Positions 50,448 through 59,895 of a stretch of DNA of 64,000 bases are shown here, in pieces. This DNA is from Nostoc commune NIES-4072 (lineage in GTDB: Bacteria > Cyanobacteriota > Cyanobacteriia > Cyanobacteriales > Nostocaceae): positions 3,996,037 to 4,060,036 of the forward strand of contig NZ_BDUD01000001.1 in the NCBI RefSeq assembly GCF_003113895.1. The letters run 5' to 3'. The position numbers were made by a program, and so were the translations under genes. Below the pieces are notes generated by a model that worked only from the letters and a program-made list of their open reading frames with translations, was not told the origin of the DNA and ran no database searches. Every line of letters starts with the position of its first letter. Position 1 is the first letter of the stretch.

Positions 50448-51845
50448 TTAAGTGTCTTGAGCTATAACCGATTTTTTGAACTCTTTAAAGACCGGAATAT
50501 TGTTTTGAATTGCTTTGTCAATTGAGGCTCCAGCAGCCATAATCCCCATGTTACGGTTGACAGACCACTGATAGTCTAGGCGATTAAATAATCTCCGCAT
50601 CAATTCCAAAAGACTTTGATGATATTTAAGCCCGGTTTGGAAACCTTCATGTTCTTGGCAGAAGCATTTTTCCATCCAATCAAGTGCTTCTTTTGTTTCC
50701 ATATCAAATAAAGGAGACTTTAAGAGCTTGTAGTAAAAGAGCATCAACATCTGGTCATCATAAACACAACGACCTGGTAATACTCCAGAAAGTCCGCTCA
50801 AAAGGTTGCGTTGGATTTGATAGACTATCGAACCAGAGATAAATTTCTCGTAAGCAGTTGGCTTGGGGAAATCCTTATACATATCTCTGGCAATGGTTTG
50901 AGAGATTGTTGTATGGAAAGCCTCGTCCAATAAGTGGTAATAAGAAACAGCTGTTGGAGCCGGAATATACTCGCCTTTTTGCTCTAACTCTCGGTAATAC
51001 CTGACATAAGGATATTCCTGATTCTTGAGAATCGCATTAGCCGTATAGCGCAAGGAATAGTATTGACACGCCATAAACGGCGACATACCCCAGTGAACAG
51101 TAAAAAACCGTAACCAGTGGCGGGGTGCGATTCGTCCTGCTAGTCCATCTGCTGGTGCAGGAATCGGCTCACCTTTTTCTTCTAAATTTCTCAAATACTG
51201 AGAGTAATACTGTTTTTTATCGCTCAACATTGTCTTAGCGATCGCGCTTAAGGTATTATCTCGCTGTATTGAAAAGGGAGAACTTCCTTGATTAGAGGTG
51301 AAATACTCTCGCACAGGTTGAGGAATCAAAAGATTAAGCCAACTACTGTTGTCTTTTGCTGTTTTGCCATAAAGGGAATTACCCAATATGGTTTTACCAA
51401 CAATCGCCATTTTCGATTTGTAGCCGATCTTTTGAAAGGTACGAATGTGGTAGCTTTCCTGCTCGGTTTCAAAGTCCAGTTCATCACAAAGCGTTTCATA
51501 ACCACCAACGGCACGAAAAACACCAGACGTGACCATGTTGTAAATACTTGTACTGGCTTCGCTAACAGCAGTATGGTTATAATTTCCAACCCAATAAAGA
51601 TGGTTAAGGGCTAGTTTTTGGGTTTCAGAAGCAGCATCATAAAGAGGAGTCCCATACAGAAGCGAAAGGTCAGGTTTACTCCAATAATAATTGCTGTTTT
51701 TGGCGTAATTAAATTCGTTACCCAGTTCTTTGAGTTTCTCAGTATAATCTGAGTCTTTATTATTTTGGTAAGTTTTTTCAATCCGATGGAAGTGCGTTGG
51801 TTCCTGCGCTTCTAACGGTTCGAGAGTCTTATTTAGAGTTACCAT
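50448..51845 (-). CDS. CylC-like dimetal-carboxylate halogenase
   Basis: A 465-residue protein. It has two ferritin-like ExxH metal motifs, E130-S-Y-H133 (in TEQESYH) and E308-A-F-H311 (in LLDEAFH), with a further Glu at position 96 (SEAST) in an earlier helix. This fits the AurF/CylC dimetal-carboxylate group. CylC chlorinates an unactivated mid-chain carbon of an ACP-bound fatty acid in cylindrocyclophane biosynthesis. Homologues occur in bartoloside, columbamide and microginin gene clusters, always near FAAL and ACP genes. The order here, FAAL-ACP-halogenase-PKS, is the same. ATG 51845 has AGGAG 7 bases upstream. The site of chlorination cannot be predicted. The CylK-like genes downstream suggest that the chlorine is later displaced. 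Confidence 0.88.
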   Translation of the reverse strand: MVTLNKTLEPLEAQEPTHFHRIEKTYQNNKDSDYTEKLKELGNEFNYAKNSNYYWSKPDLSLLYGTPLYDAASETQKLALNHLYWVGNYNHTAVSEASTSIYNMVTSGVFRAVGGYETLCDELDFETEQESYHIRTFQKIGYKSKMAIVGKTILGNSLYGKTAKDNSSWLNLLIPQPVREYFTSNQGSSPFSIQRDNTLSAIAKTMLSDKKQYYSQYLRNLEEKGEPIPAPADGLAGRIAPRHWLRFFTVHWGMSPFMACQYYSLRYTANAILKNQEYPYVRYYRELEQKGEYIPAPTAVSYYHLLDEAFHTTISQTIARDMYKDFPKPTAYEKFISGSIVYQIQRNLLSGLSGVLPGRCVYDDQMLMLFYYKLLKSPLFDMETKEALDWMEKCFCQEHEGFQTGLKYHQSLLELMRRLFNRLDYQWSVNRNMGIMAAGASIDKAIQNNIPVFKEFKKSVIAQDT

Positions 51846-51885
51846 GATTTTCTCCTGAATGCACTAAATATGAAGAGAATTGAGA

Positions 51886-52191
51886 TTATTTTTCAACTTT
51901 TAACTCTGAGACTAAATGCTTAACTAGAGCCTCAACAGTTGGGTAATCATATAGTAGGGTTGGATCGAGTTCACATCCCAACCAGTCTTCTAAGTCACCT
52001 GTCAAACCGACTGCTGCTGAAGAGTCTAATCCATAGCGGTCAAAAGGTATTGTGACTTCGATTTCGTCTGAATCAACTTCCAGCAAGTCAGCTAGATATA
52101 AAACTATCCACGCTTGAATTTCTGCTGCTGTTGGGATCTGCTTCAGTGCAATTGTAGATGTGGTATTCAATTCCAGATTTTGCATTGTCAT
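51886..52191 (-). CDS. Stand-alone acyl carrier protein of the FAAL/halogenase set
   Basis: A 101-residue carrier protein with Ser57 in the RYGLDSSAAV motif as the phosphopantetheine site. The LEDWLGCELDPTLLYDYPTVEALVKHL part is typical of ACPs that pair with fatty acyl-AMP ligases. It lies between the FAAL and CylC-like genes, 40 bp before the latter, and AGGAG precedes its ATG. The expected role is to carry the fatty acyl chain during chlorination and pass it to PKS4. It corresponds in position to CylB of the cylindrocyclophane pathway. Confidence 0.92.
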   Translation of the reverse strand: MTMQNLELNTTSTIALKQIPTAAEIQAWIVLYLADLLEVDSDEIEVTIPFDRYGLDSSAAVGLTGDLEDWLGCELDPTLLYDYPTVEALVKHLVSELKVEK

Positions 52192-52541
52192 GGTTTAACT
52201 CCTTGTGTCTGTAAATGTTTTAACAATCAAATGAAATGTGTTCAGTTTTTTACTGCAACCATAGCTGTTTTGGAGATATTTATATTCCAAACCAAGCTAA
52301 AAAACTCTAGAAAATAAATGATCCCGGTATCTGGAGCTATCTGCTACTACTGCGACTCAACTATTGGAAATGTATGATAGTTTTTAATCTAACTACCTAT
52401 AGATAAACCTCTAGAGAGTTTGCAGGTATTTATTTGGGATCGCTTTCTTCTGCTTCTGAAGGGATTTAACAAAACTCATCTTGTATGTCTGCTATTGAGT
52501 TGGGTTGGTATGAATTTTTTCCTGGATAATTTGATTGCTGT
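52192..52541. other. Spacer between FAAL and ACP genes
   Basis: A 350-base AT-rich gap. It contains no credible gene; the short open frames on the + strand overlap it by chance. The ACP ribosome site is at its left edge. A promoter for the ACP-halogenase-PKS unit could lie here, but no clear box pair is visible. Confidence 0.4.
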
Positions 52542-54398
52542 TTATAGCTGGTTAGTAGGTGTTAACTGCCTTAAAACAGAATCAACCTCTGCTTCTAGAT
52601 CCTTAAACTTAGCTTTGTTCTGAGGATTCTCACTCCAATCCTCCATGACATCCAAGGTGCCAGCAAGAAATGCAGTTCTACAAGCTTGACGGCGAATTTT
52701 GCCACTAGAGGTTTTGGGAATACTTCCAGTCTTGATGAGTACCGTAGCGAATATATCTAGTCCATGCTGTGCAATCACTGCTTGTCTTACATTTCCCAGA
52801 ATTTCTTGAACGTTTAACTTACGTAAGTAACTACGCTCTACCTCCTGAACAATAACTAGTCGCTCAGAACCCTTGAAATCAACGGAAAATGCGGCTCCTG
52901 AAGCAGGTTTCAGGGCTGGATGGCTCTTTTCAACAGTCAGTTCAATATCTTGGGGATAATGATTTTGCCCTCTGATGATAATTACATCTTTGAGTCTCCC
53001 TGTGATAAACAACTCCCCATCTTGCAAAAATCCTAAATCTCCAGTGCGAAAAAACGGGATTGAGGTTTCAGCATCGCTTATATCTGTATCTGCTAAGTAG
53101 GCACGGAAAGCCTTTTCTGTCTCTTCAGGTTGATTCCAATAACCTTGAGCAACACTTGGGCCTGCTACCCAGATTTCCCCTACTTGCTCAGGTGCACATA
53201 TCGTTAAAGATTGGGGATCAACAATGATCACCTTCTGATCAGAAGGACTTTGCCCACAACCTACTATTGTCTGGATATCTCCCTGACTCTTATGCTGCTT
53301 AACAATTCGGTTTTGCTCTAATGCCGCTTTATCTACATTGCAAGTGATTGGTAAAGCTGTTTTCTCACCTCCGCTTACTATCAGAGTGGTTTCTGCCATA
53401 CCGTAGCAGGGATAAAATGCTTCTTTGCGAAAGCCACAAGGTGCAAAAGTTGAAGCAAACTGTTCTAAAGTCTCAGCACGGACAGGTTCAGCACCGGTAA
53501 AAGCAACCTCCCAACTGCTGAGATCGAGAGTTGCTAACTGTTCGGGTGTCACCTTGCGAATGCAAAGATCATAAGCAAAATTTGGCCCGCCACTAGTTGT
53601 AGCTTTGTAGTGAGATATTGCTTGTAACCAACGAATTGGTTTTTGAAGAAACTCTACTGGAGACATCAGAATGCAAGGAACTCCTAAATACAGGGGTTGC
53701 AAGACATTTCCAATGAGTCCCATATCATGGAAGACAGGTAACCAACCAACAACGATAGTTTTGTTTGTATGTCCGAAAGCTTTCTCGATCATCCGCTCGT
53801 TATGCAGCAGATTCCCATGACTGATCATCACCCCCTTTGGCGTCCCTGTAGAGCCAGATGTGTATTGGAGGAAAGCTAAGGTATCACCGGTCAATTCCTG
53901 CGGTTGCCATGCTTGCGCTAGATCGTTACTCAACTCATCGGTAGCTAGCCAATGCAATCCCGAAATTTCTAAATCCTCTTGATTAGAACTAGTTTGGAGG
54001 TTATCTAAAATAGATTTAGAAGTCAGTACAATTTTGGCTTGGGCATCTGCGGCTATTGCCTGCAACCTAGACAATTTTTGATTTCGTCTGGGTGGATATG
54101 CAGGAACAGCAATAACGCCGGCATATAAACATCCAAAGAAAGCAGCGATAAAATCTAGACCCGGTTGATATAGCAGCAAAGCACGTTCACCGCCAAGATT
54201 TAGAGCCTGGAGACTAGCTGCGATCGCTTGTGCTTGCACATGTAACTCTTTATAAGTCAACGATGCTGCTTCTGTCTCTATACTTTGTAAAAAAGTATAA
54301 GCTTTTTGTTCAGACTGGTTTTTTGCTCTATAAATCAGCAATTCAACTAACGTTGAAAACTGATGCGGACTTATCACGCTGTTGGAATAAACACTCAT
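52542..54398 (-). CDS. Fatty acyl-AMP ligase (FAAL)
   Basis: A 618-residue adenylating enzyme. It has YTSGSTGTPKGVMISHGNL, WLPVFHDMGLIGNVLQPLY, the YGMAETTL motif, FFRTGDLGFL and KDVIIIRGQNHYPQDIE. The HDMGLIG and GQNHYPQDIE segments and the ~620-residue length are typical of FAALs, as against acyl-CoA ligases. It forms acyl-AMP from a free fatty acid and loads the neighbouring ACP. It is the first gene of the fourteen-gene - strand set and corresponds to CylA of cylindrocyclophane biosynthesis. Chain length is not predictable. The upstream region (54399 on) is long and AT-rich and should hold the main promoter. Confidence 0.93.
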   Translation of the reverse strand: MSVYSNSVISPHQFSTLVELLIYRAKNQSEQKAYTFLQSIETEAASLTYKELHVQAQAIAASLQALNLGGERALLLYQPGLDFIAAFFGCLYAGVIAVPAYPPRRNQKLSRLQAIAADAQAKIVLTSKSILDNLQTSSNQEDLEISGLHWLATDELSNDLAQAWQPQELTGDTLAFLQYTSGSTGTPKGVMISHGNLLHNERMIEKAFGHTNKTIVVGWLPVFHDMGLIGNVLQPLYLGVPCILMSPVEFLQKPIRWLQAISHYKATTSGGPNFAYDLCIRKVTPEQLATLDLSSWEVAFTGAEPVRAETLEQFASTFAPCGFRKEAFYPCYGMAETTLIVSGGEKTALPITCNVDKAALEQNRIVKQHKSQGDIQTIVGCGQSPSDQKVIIVDPQSLTICAPEQVGEIWVAGPSVAQGYWNQPEETEKAFRAYLADTDISDAETSIPFFRTGDLGFLQDGELFITGRLKDVIIIRGQNHYPQDIELTVEKSHPALKPASGAAFSVDFKGSERLVIVQEVERSYLRKLNVQEILGNVRQAVIAQHGLDIFATVLIKTGSIPKTSSGKIRRQACRTAFLAGTLDVMEDWSENPQNKAKFKDLEAEVDSVLRQLTPTNQL

Positions 54399-57300
54399 TC
54401 AATGTGCCTCTATATATTCAATTACAGTTATTTTTCAGACGGATATCATCTTGAATCTGCGTCAGAAATTTAGGGCGATCGCATGATGTCAATCATGATG
54501 TCAATAAGACTATCTTATTTTTTAAATATTCTAAGTTAATCTCGCTAAAACCTGTTCATTAACAAATATTTAAATGATAGGTTTAAAGCTTAGAAAATAA
54601 ATCAAATTACAACAAATAGTGATTTATTCATTGCTGATTAATATTTCTTATCATCTAAATTAATTTAGATGGGTTTCACCGATTTCAAAAATCAGAGATT
54701 ACTTTTGTTTTTGTTTGATGCATTTAGAATATAGGTATTTCTTCTATAAGTCAACACACCATTTAAAATTTTCTAACAAATCCCTCTATTGATATAGATT
54801 TATCTCTCTTAACAATGTATTTAGCAATACTCTCTTTATTTACTTTTTTGCTAGTAGGCAAAAAAGTAAATCACATTGAAACAAACATAATAACTAACTG
54901 AAGTTATTATGCTTATTTAAATGTGATTTAAGAAACTTATAGTGAATTTTGAGTTAGTAAATTTTAGGCAATCAAAGCCTCAACGCAATGATACAAGCCT
55001 GTTCAGCTTCTAAGCTTGGCATCGATACTCTCTAAAAGTTTTCCAGGTTTTTGCTCTGATCTTATTCTAAAAACACTTGCTCATCTTTTTTTAATTTATT
55101 TTTAAATGATGACTTAACAATGATTTAACTGTCTATAACATATATTTTTAATCACTCCGATATTTATTTTATATGAAAATTTTATTTCTCCAGTCGAAGA
55201 TAGGAAAACTAGCATTTATATATTTGTAATTGAATTACTAATATTTACAAATGCTGACTTATTGTATGTAGTACTTGCAATCAACTAAGTTAGATTTGCA
55301 AGTAAATAATAAGAGTGGATGTTACATTGAACTTTGTGAACAATTTCCATTATGTCCAATGTTGCACTATTGCCTATCTGATTTAGAAAGCATAAGCAAA
55401 CCACGTTTTTAAGCGAGAGATTCGACGCCAAATGATCCCAGTCCGCTCAAGTCGGGATACTTACTCACGCGGCGGGTTGATCCACTTGGGTAGAACCACA
55501 GACTCTACTTGCTCTTTTGTATCTTGTGCTACACATCTCGTAGAAATTTTGCTATATTAGTGCATCTCTGTACTTACAACTAAGGTTTACATTAATATTT
55601 CTTTCCTTCCACGTTTTGCCCTCTGCCTTTCTTGTAAAATTATGTAAATTGAAAATGAGTAAACATCATTTGCGGATCACCTCGCTCAACTGAAGATGAT
55701 GAGTGCAGAATGCTTGGTAGATTTAGTTGGCGACGGATTGCCACAATAAGCCAGCAATAAATCCCCAAGTTCACGGTAAAATAGGCAATTCCAAATATAT
55801 TGGTACATGGAAAAGGAAAATACAAATAGCACTTACTCACCTCCTCAAACGCGCTACAAAAATTAAAATTTTGATCTCTGCTTTCTATGCACCTATGTTG
55901 GTTTGAATATAACTATCAGCTTTGACTTCAAACAAAGGCGTTGCCGAACAAGCAATATCCACATCTGTTTAAGTGCATAGGTGATTGATTATTGATATAA
56001 TTCTCAGATTAGCTCACCAAGCTTACTAGTTACTGAATTTCGCCTTATTAGCAAAATTATTTTGCTATAGAGAAATTTAACTTGGCTGATTTTGTGTTTT
56101 AAAATCCCAAATTTGTCCATTTATAGAATTTTAAAGATTTTATTCTGGCAATTTGGGCGCTAATTAAGAATTAACTAGAAAACAGACAAAAGAATTTATA
56201 TTTTTTAGCCGAAATTGCGGTTTATAATGGGAATTTTGGCTGTAGCAGTAAATTGGTCAAAGAAACCACTTTTGCAAGCGTTAAAACTTACAAAAAAATG
56301 CTTGATAACAGCTTGATTTTGATGAAGAGTTTGTGTCATAATTTTAATTGGTTGTCATTCATGGTAAAGGCGGCTGCACAAAAGTGCCGCAGCTAGTTCT
56401 GAATTTCTCTTGCCCGAGATTTTGCAGAAAATGTATATCAAGTTAGCCCGCAAAGGTTAACTTTTTAACAACCTGATAGACAGCTAAACCTGGGATAATC
56501 CCTCTGGTATTTTAGGAGACTAGGGGGGTTAACTCCCGGTTTAAGTCACGGTTTAGTTTTACCTGTTAACATCGGGATGTTGAACAGGAAAATTCAGATT
56601 TGCCACAGTTTTTAGTTGATTTTTGAAGCAACTCTTGTATTTCAAGTAAACATTACAGCCTTCCTATCTTAAGAACAATATCTGTAAATTAATTCAAATT
56701 AGCGAAGCCAAGTCTTTTAAAGTCTACAGGGACTATGGCTAGACGAGAATGCCGAACCCATAGAACTTATTCAAGAAATGCAATCACTGCCAAATCTTGC
56801 AATGCCCATTAAGTACTTATTTCAAACGCAAACCTTAGAAGGTGTACATTAATACTGTTCATAAATTAAGCAAAGCAATTTTTTCATTTTTCCCATTTTT
56901 TTGTGTAATGCTTAGTGGTATTTGTAAAAACCACTTTAAACAATACAGTTATTTGATAGTTTATGCAACAGCTCTTCGGTTAGATTATTGATTTTAAAAC
57001 TTAACTCTCTAATTTACCTCTAAAGGTAGAGGACAAAAGGGATTTATTCCTTTTGTAAAATGCTCAAACCAAAGAGTTACAAGTGAACGTAGCCAAGTAT
57101 CTTAGTCACTCAGTAAAATTTCTGATTTTGTGACTATCACTCAGTGTAGGTCAGAAACCTACACACTTGTTGCATTCTTCACTTAGCATACTGCATTTTA
57201 CCTTTTTTAGAATAAAACATATATTTACACTAAAACATATATTTTTTCTTTTTTTAACTTTTCGATATTTAAAAAGTATGGCGTGGCATAAATGCGTGAT

Positions 57301-57703
57301 GACTCAGTAAAAACACTAGTATTTATATATACTTCTGCTTAAAAATAATAAGCAAATTGAGTATTTAAGTATATCTACTGACTTAAAATAGCACAAGATT
57401 TTGCAATGTAAGCGTGCTAAGTAAGCTAATCGTCATTTATTTTTCCAGGTTGATACGCTTGAGCTTGTTTGTATGCAACTTAAATGCTCATTAGCTTAAT
57501 GACGTAAACGGGTATTTTCTTTTTCGACTTTGGTTCAATAAAGCTGGAGTAAACCTTCCATCCATCTGTGACGTAAAAATAGCACTGCCAACAGCAAACT
57601 TTCCTGCCACAATGATTTAAATATTTCTGCACCATGATCTTCCAACACCGAAGCCAAAATTTCTTACCGAATTAGATGCGATCGCTCTGGAGCAAGAGCT
57701 TGG
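54399..57703. other. 3.3 kb gene-poor AT-rich region
   Basis: I see no intact gene. The FAAL promoter should lie near 54400-54600. Stretch 55410-55510 is richer in G/C than its surroundings and may be a transposon remnant. A 43-codon open stretch without a start (56721-56852, ending QTQTLEGVH) may be the tail of a lost gene. A short hairpin, TGTAGGT/ACCTACA, lies at 57145-57163. The open frame at 55640-55840 (-) has no support. The rest is A/T-rich sequence without structure I can support. Confidence 0.5.
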
Positions 57704-57765
57704 TTTCATTAATGTGTGTGTGGTTATCACCCACACAAGAACATGTGGTGATAAGATTAATGAAA
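57704..57765. promoter_or_regulatory. Nested palindrome upstream of plasmid-type genes (candidate operator or centromere)
   Basis: The outer arms TTTCATTAAT (57704-57713) and ATTAATGAAA (57756-57765) are exact reverse complements. Inside them, TTATCACCCACA (57724-57735) pairs with TGTGGTGATAA (57744-57754), with one extra C. It lies just before the gene for a small DNA-binding protein. Plasmid StbC/ParG-type proteins bind such sites to autoregulate or segregate, so an operator or centromere role is plausible. Confidence 0.6.
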
Positions 57766-57789
57766 TTTTCAGTTCAGTCATCATCAAAA

Positions 57790-58329
57790 ATGGTACGCAC
57801 AACTCCAGGGCAGAAGATTCCAATTGATAAACTCCAAACTACGTTGGGAGAATTAGAGAAGCTAGAAGAGAAGGCTAAAGAGGAATTATCTCTGCGAGAG
57901 AGTATTTACTTTCTGCGTGAACAACTTCAATCGGCACTGAAGAAAGGCTATAGTTATCAAGACCTATCGCAGCTACTAGAGAAGCAAGAAATAAAAATTT
58001 CCGCAGCGACACTTAAGCAATATTTAACTGAAATTGAAAAAGAAAAGCGTTCTCGTCAGCGAAGGGTTAAACCAAAACAAGTTTTATCTTTTGAAGATTC
58101 GACTCAGACTTCAACAGAATCATCGGTAACACCAACAGTTATAGGAGTAACAGAGGACTCTCAAAATGCTCTGAAAGATGTAGGTCAATTAACAGAGGAG
58201 TTACAAGAGAAGCAATCATTGTTAAAAGGGGGTAAGGGTTCTCAGAAAACTGCTAAAACTACTAGGCGACAAACGCCAAAAACTTCTAAGCCTAGTTCAG
58301 ATATATTGAGTGAGTTTAATCAGTATTAA
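57790..58329 (+). CDS. Plasmid-type small DNA-binding protein (StbC/TraK-like)
   Basis: About 179 residues from ATG 57790. An upstream ATG (57760) falls inside the palindrome and is less likely; neither has a strong ribosome site. The N-terminal half is helical, with a helix-turn-helix-like stretch (LKKGYSYQDLSQLLEKQEIKI, then SAATLKQYL). This pattern is found in proteins partnered with P-loop NTPases in plasmid stability and conjugal transfer loci. The C-terminal ~80 residues are polar and low in complexity (Ser/Thr/Lys rich). The next gene follows by 11 bp and encodes such an NTPase. The family name is by analogy only. Confidence 0.6.
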   Translation: MVRTTPGQKIPIDKLQTTLGELEKLEEKAKEELSLRESIYFLREQLQSALKKGYSYQDLSQLLEKQEIKISAATLKQYLTEIEKEKRSRQRRVKPKQVLSFEDSTQTSTESSVTPTVIGVTEDSQNALKDVGQLTEELQEKQSLLKGGKGSQKTAKTTRRQTPKTSKPSSDILSEFNQY

Positions 58330-58340
58330 AGGTGGGTGTT

Positions 58341-59045
58341 ATGCCGACGATTCATTTGATAGATGGTGAGAAGGGTGGAGTAGGGAAGTCTTTAGTAACT
58401 AGGACAATGATTCAGTACTTTCTGGATAAGAAAATCCCGTTTGTACCAGTAGAAACAGATAGATCAAATCCAGATGTGGCAGGAGTCTATAAAGGAATAT
58501 GTCAGTATGCAGTGTTTAGCGAGAATGAGCGGCAGGCTGATAAGGCAGATAGAATATTTGAGATGGCGACAAATAAGCCAGTAGTTGTGAATTTGGCAGC
58601 ACAATCACATAGAGCAGTCTTTGACTGGATAGAAAGAAATCAGTTAATTGAACTAGGGAATTCTGAGGGAGTAACTTTTTGCAAATGGTTTGTCTCTACA
58701 GGAGGATATGATAGTCTTAACCTGTTTGGACAGTCAGTGAATAGCTACGGGGAAAAAATACCTCATATTCTGGTACGCAATTTAGGGCTGTGTGATGATT
58801 GGGAACATGTAGATTCAGATGTGAATATACAGAAACTAATCAAAAAATATAAAATTATTGTTATAGATTTTCCGAAACTAGCATATAAAGAAAGAAACAT
58901 AATAGACCAAAACAGAATGACCTTTGCTGAAGCCAGAGAGAATAAAGAATTTGGAATTATAGGAAGACAGAGAGTAGTAAACTTTTTGAAGCTTGCTTAT
59001 GCAGAATTTGAGAAGGTAGGTATCTGGAATGAAGAAGTTAAATAA
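58341..59045 (+). CDS. ParA/StbB/TraL-like P-loop NTPase
   Basis: A 234-residue protein from ATG 58341, which has AAAGGTGG just upstream; a GTG at 58332 is in frame. The N-terminus HLIDGEKGGVGKS is a deviant Walker A of the MinD/ParA superfamily. VPVETDRSNPDV follows, and a Walker B-like IIVIDFPKL lies near residue 175. It is most like the StbB/TraL proteins that accompany small DNA-binding partners in plasmid stabilisation or conjugation regions. It suggests a plasmid-derived or integrative-element segment here. It does not look related to the biosynthetic genes. Confidence 0.75.
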   Translation: MPTIHLIDGEKGGVGKSLVTRTMIQYFLDKKIPFVPVETDRSNPDVAGVYKGICQYAVFSENERQADKADRIFEMATNKPVVVNLAAQSHRAVFDWIERNQLIELGNSEGVTFCKWFVSTGGYDSLNLFGQSVNSYGEKIPHILVRNLGLCDDWEHVDSDVNIQKLIKKYKIIVIDFPKLAYKERNIIDQNRMTFAEARENKEFGIIGRQRVVNFLKLAYAEFEKVGIWNEEVK

Positions 59046-59241
59046 TAAATTTTTGGAAGGTACTAGATAGCTATAGCTATATCATTCTATAGAGGGAATT
59101 ATTCTGGAAAAATGAATGACGATTAGCTTAATCTACTTCTCAATAATGAGAGGTAGATAGCTAGACATTTTAATAGATACCCATTGCACAGTTGATTAAA
59201 AGTTTTTACTATCCTTAATTCTTTATTGATCAACTATTAGT
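59046..59241. other. Short A/T-rich gap
   Basis: No gene or clear signal is visible between the NTPase gene and the convergent P450 fragment. Confidence 0.3.
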
Positions 59242-59712
59242 TTAACTAGGGCAAACGCATTTAAAGTATAATAATCCTTTAATTAGTATTGTATAATCCA
59301 AGGTAGTTCTTCCATAACATTTTTGACCTCTTAGAAAACTTAATCCCAATTGTACAAAAGTAAGTTTTTGTATTAAATCATCTACTTGTACTTGCCAACG
59401 TTGACCCAATTGCCAATTATTTGATAGGTTTAAGATAACCAGAGCCATTGTTTTTATATATTGCTCTACTTTATTAGTAGATAAAAACTGCTCAATTATC
59501 TTGCGATATCGGCGATGCTCCTCACCATCCAATTCGGCTATTAGACTTACGCCTAATTCCTTTGCAATATCAGTGTAAATTATACGAGTACTAAAGCAAT
59601 TTATCCCCTTTCGAGAAACAAATATATTTGCTTCTGGCCCTCCTAACACTGTTAATACTCTTCCCGGAACATAAACTTTGTAAATTGAATCTAGCTGCTG
59701 ATAAGCTTTCAC
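59242..59712 (-). pseudogene. Cytochrome P450 N-terminal fragment
   Basis: An open frame of 156 residues starting with a GTG. It matches the region before and around the C-helix of cytochrome P450s: GPEANIFVS, then LGVSLIAELDGEEHRRYRKIIEQFLS. The ~300 residues with the oxygen-binding helix, ExxR and the haem Cys loop are absent, so it cannot be an active P450. The tail after FVQLGLSFLRG diverges. A MITE-like copy lies 34 bp from the other end (59746-59895), so insertion may have removed the gene's 5' part. I take it as a decayed gene; it has no link to the PKS set that I can see. Confidence 0.7.
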
Positions 59713-59745
59713 AAAAAACTGATAAAGATTGTTTATTAAATGAAT

Positions 59746-59895
59746 ATAGGATTACTATTTGATTTTTGAACGGAATTAGGTATTGTAGAGTGTGTTAGAA
59801 CGGAGTTCGTAACGCACTATTATCAAGGGTTTGATGCGTTACGCTGTCGCTAACACATCCTACAGATATTTTCAGAAATCAAACCGGATTCCTAT
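59746..59895. mobile_element. MITE-like repeat, copy A
   Basis: A 150-bp element with imperfect terminal inverted repeats: ATAGGATTACTATTTGAT at the left and ATCAAACCGGATTCCTAT at the right (ATAGGA and TTTGAT blocks shared). The interior includes GTGTGTTAGAACGGAGTTCG and GCGTTACGCTGTCGCTAACA. A second copy lies in opposite orientation at 62677-62828. No coding capacity. Confidence 0.8.

Noticed and set aside
55640..55840. 66-residue open frame on the - strand
   Set aside because: No ribosome site, no recognisable fold, and located in AT-rich non-coding sequence.
56363..56383. GKGGCTK-like motif resembling a ParA Walker A
   Set aside because: Only seven codons match, the expected Ser/Thr after Lys is missing, and the frame closes soon after. 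It may be chance.
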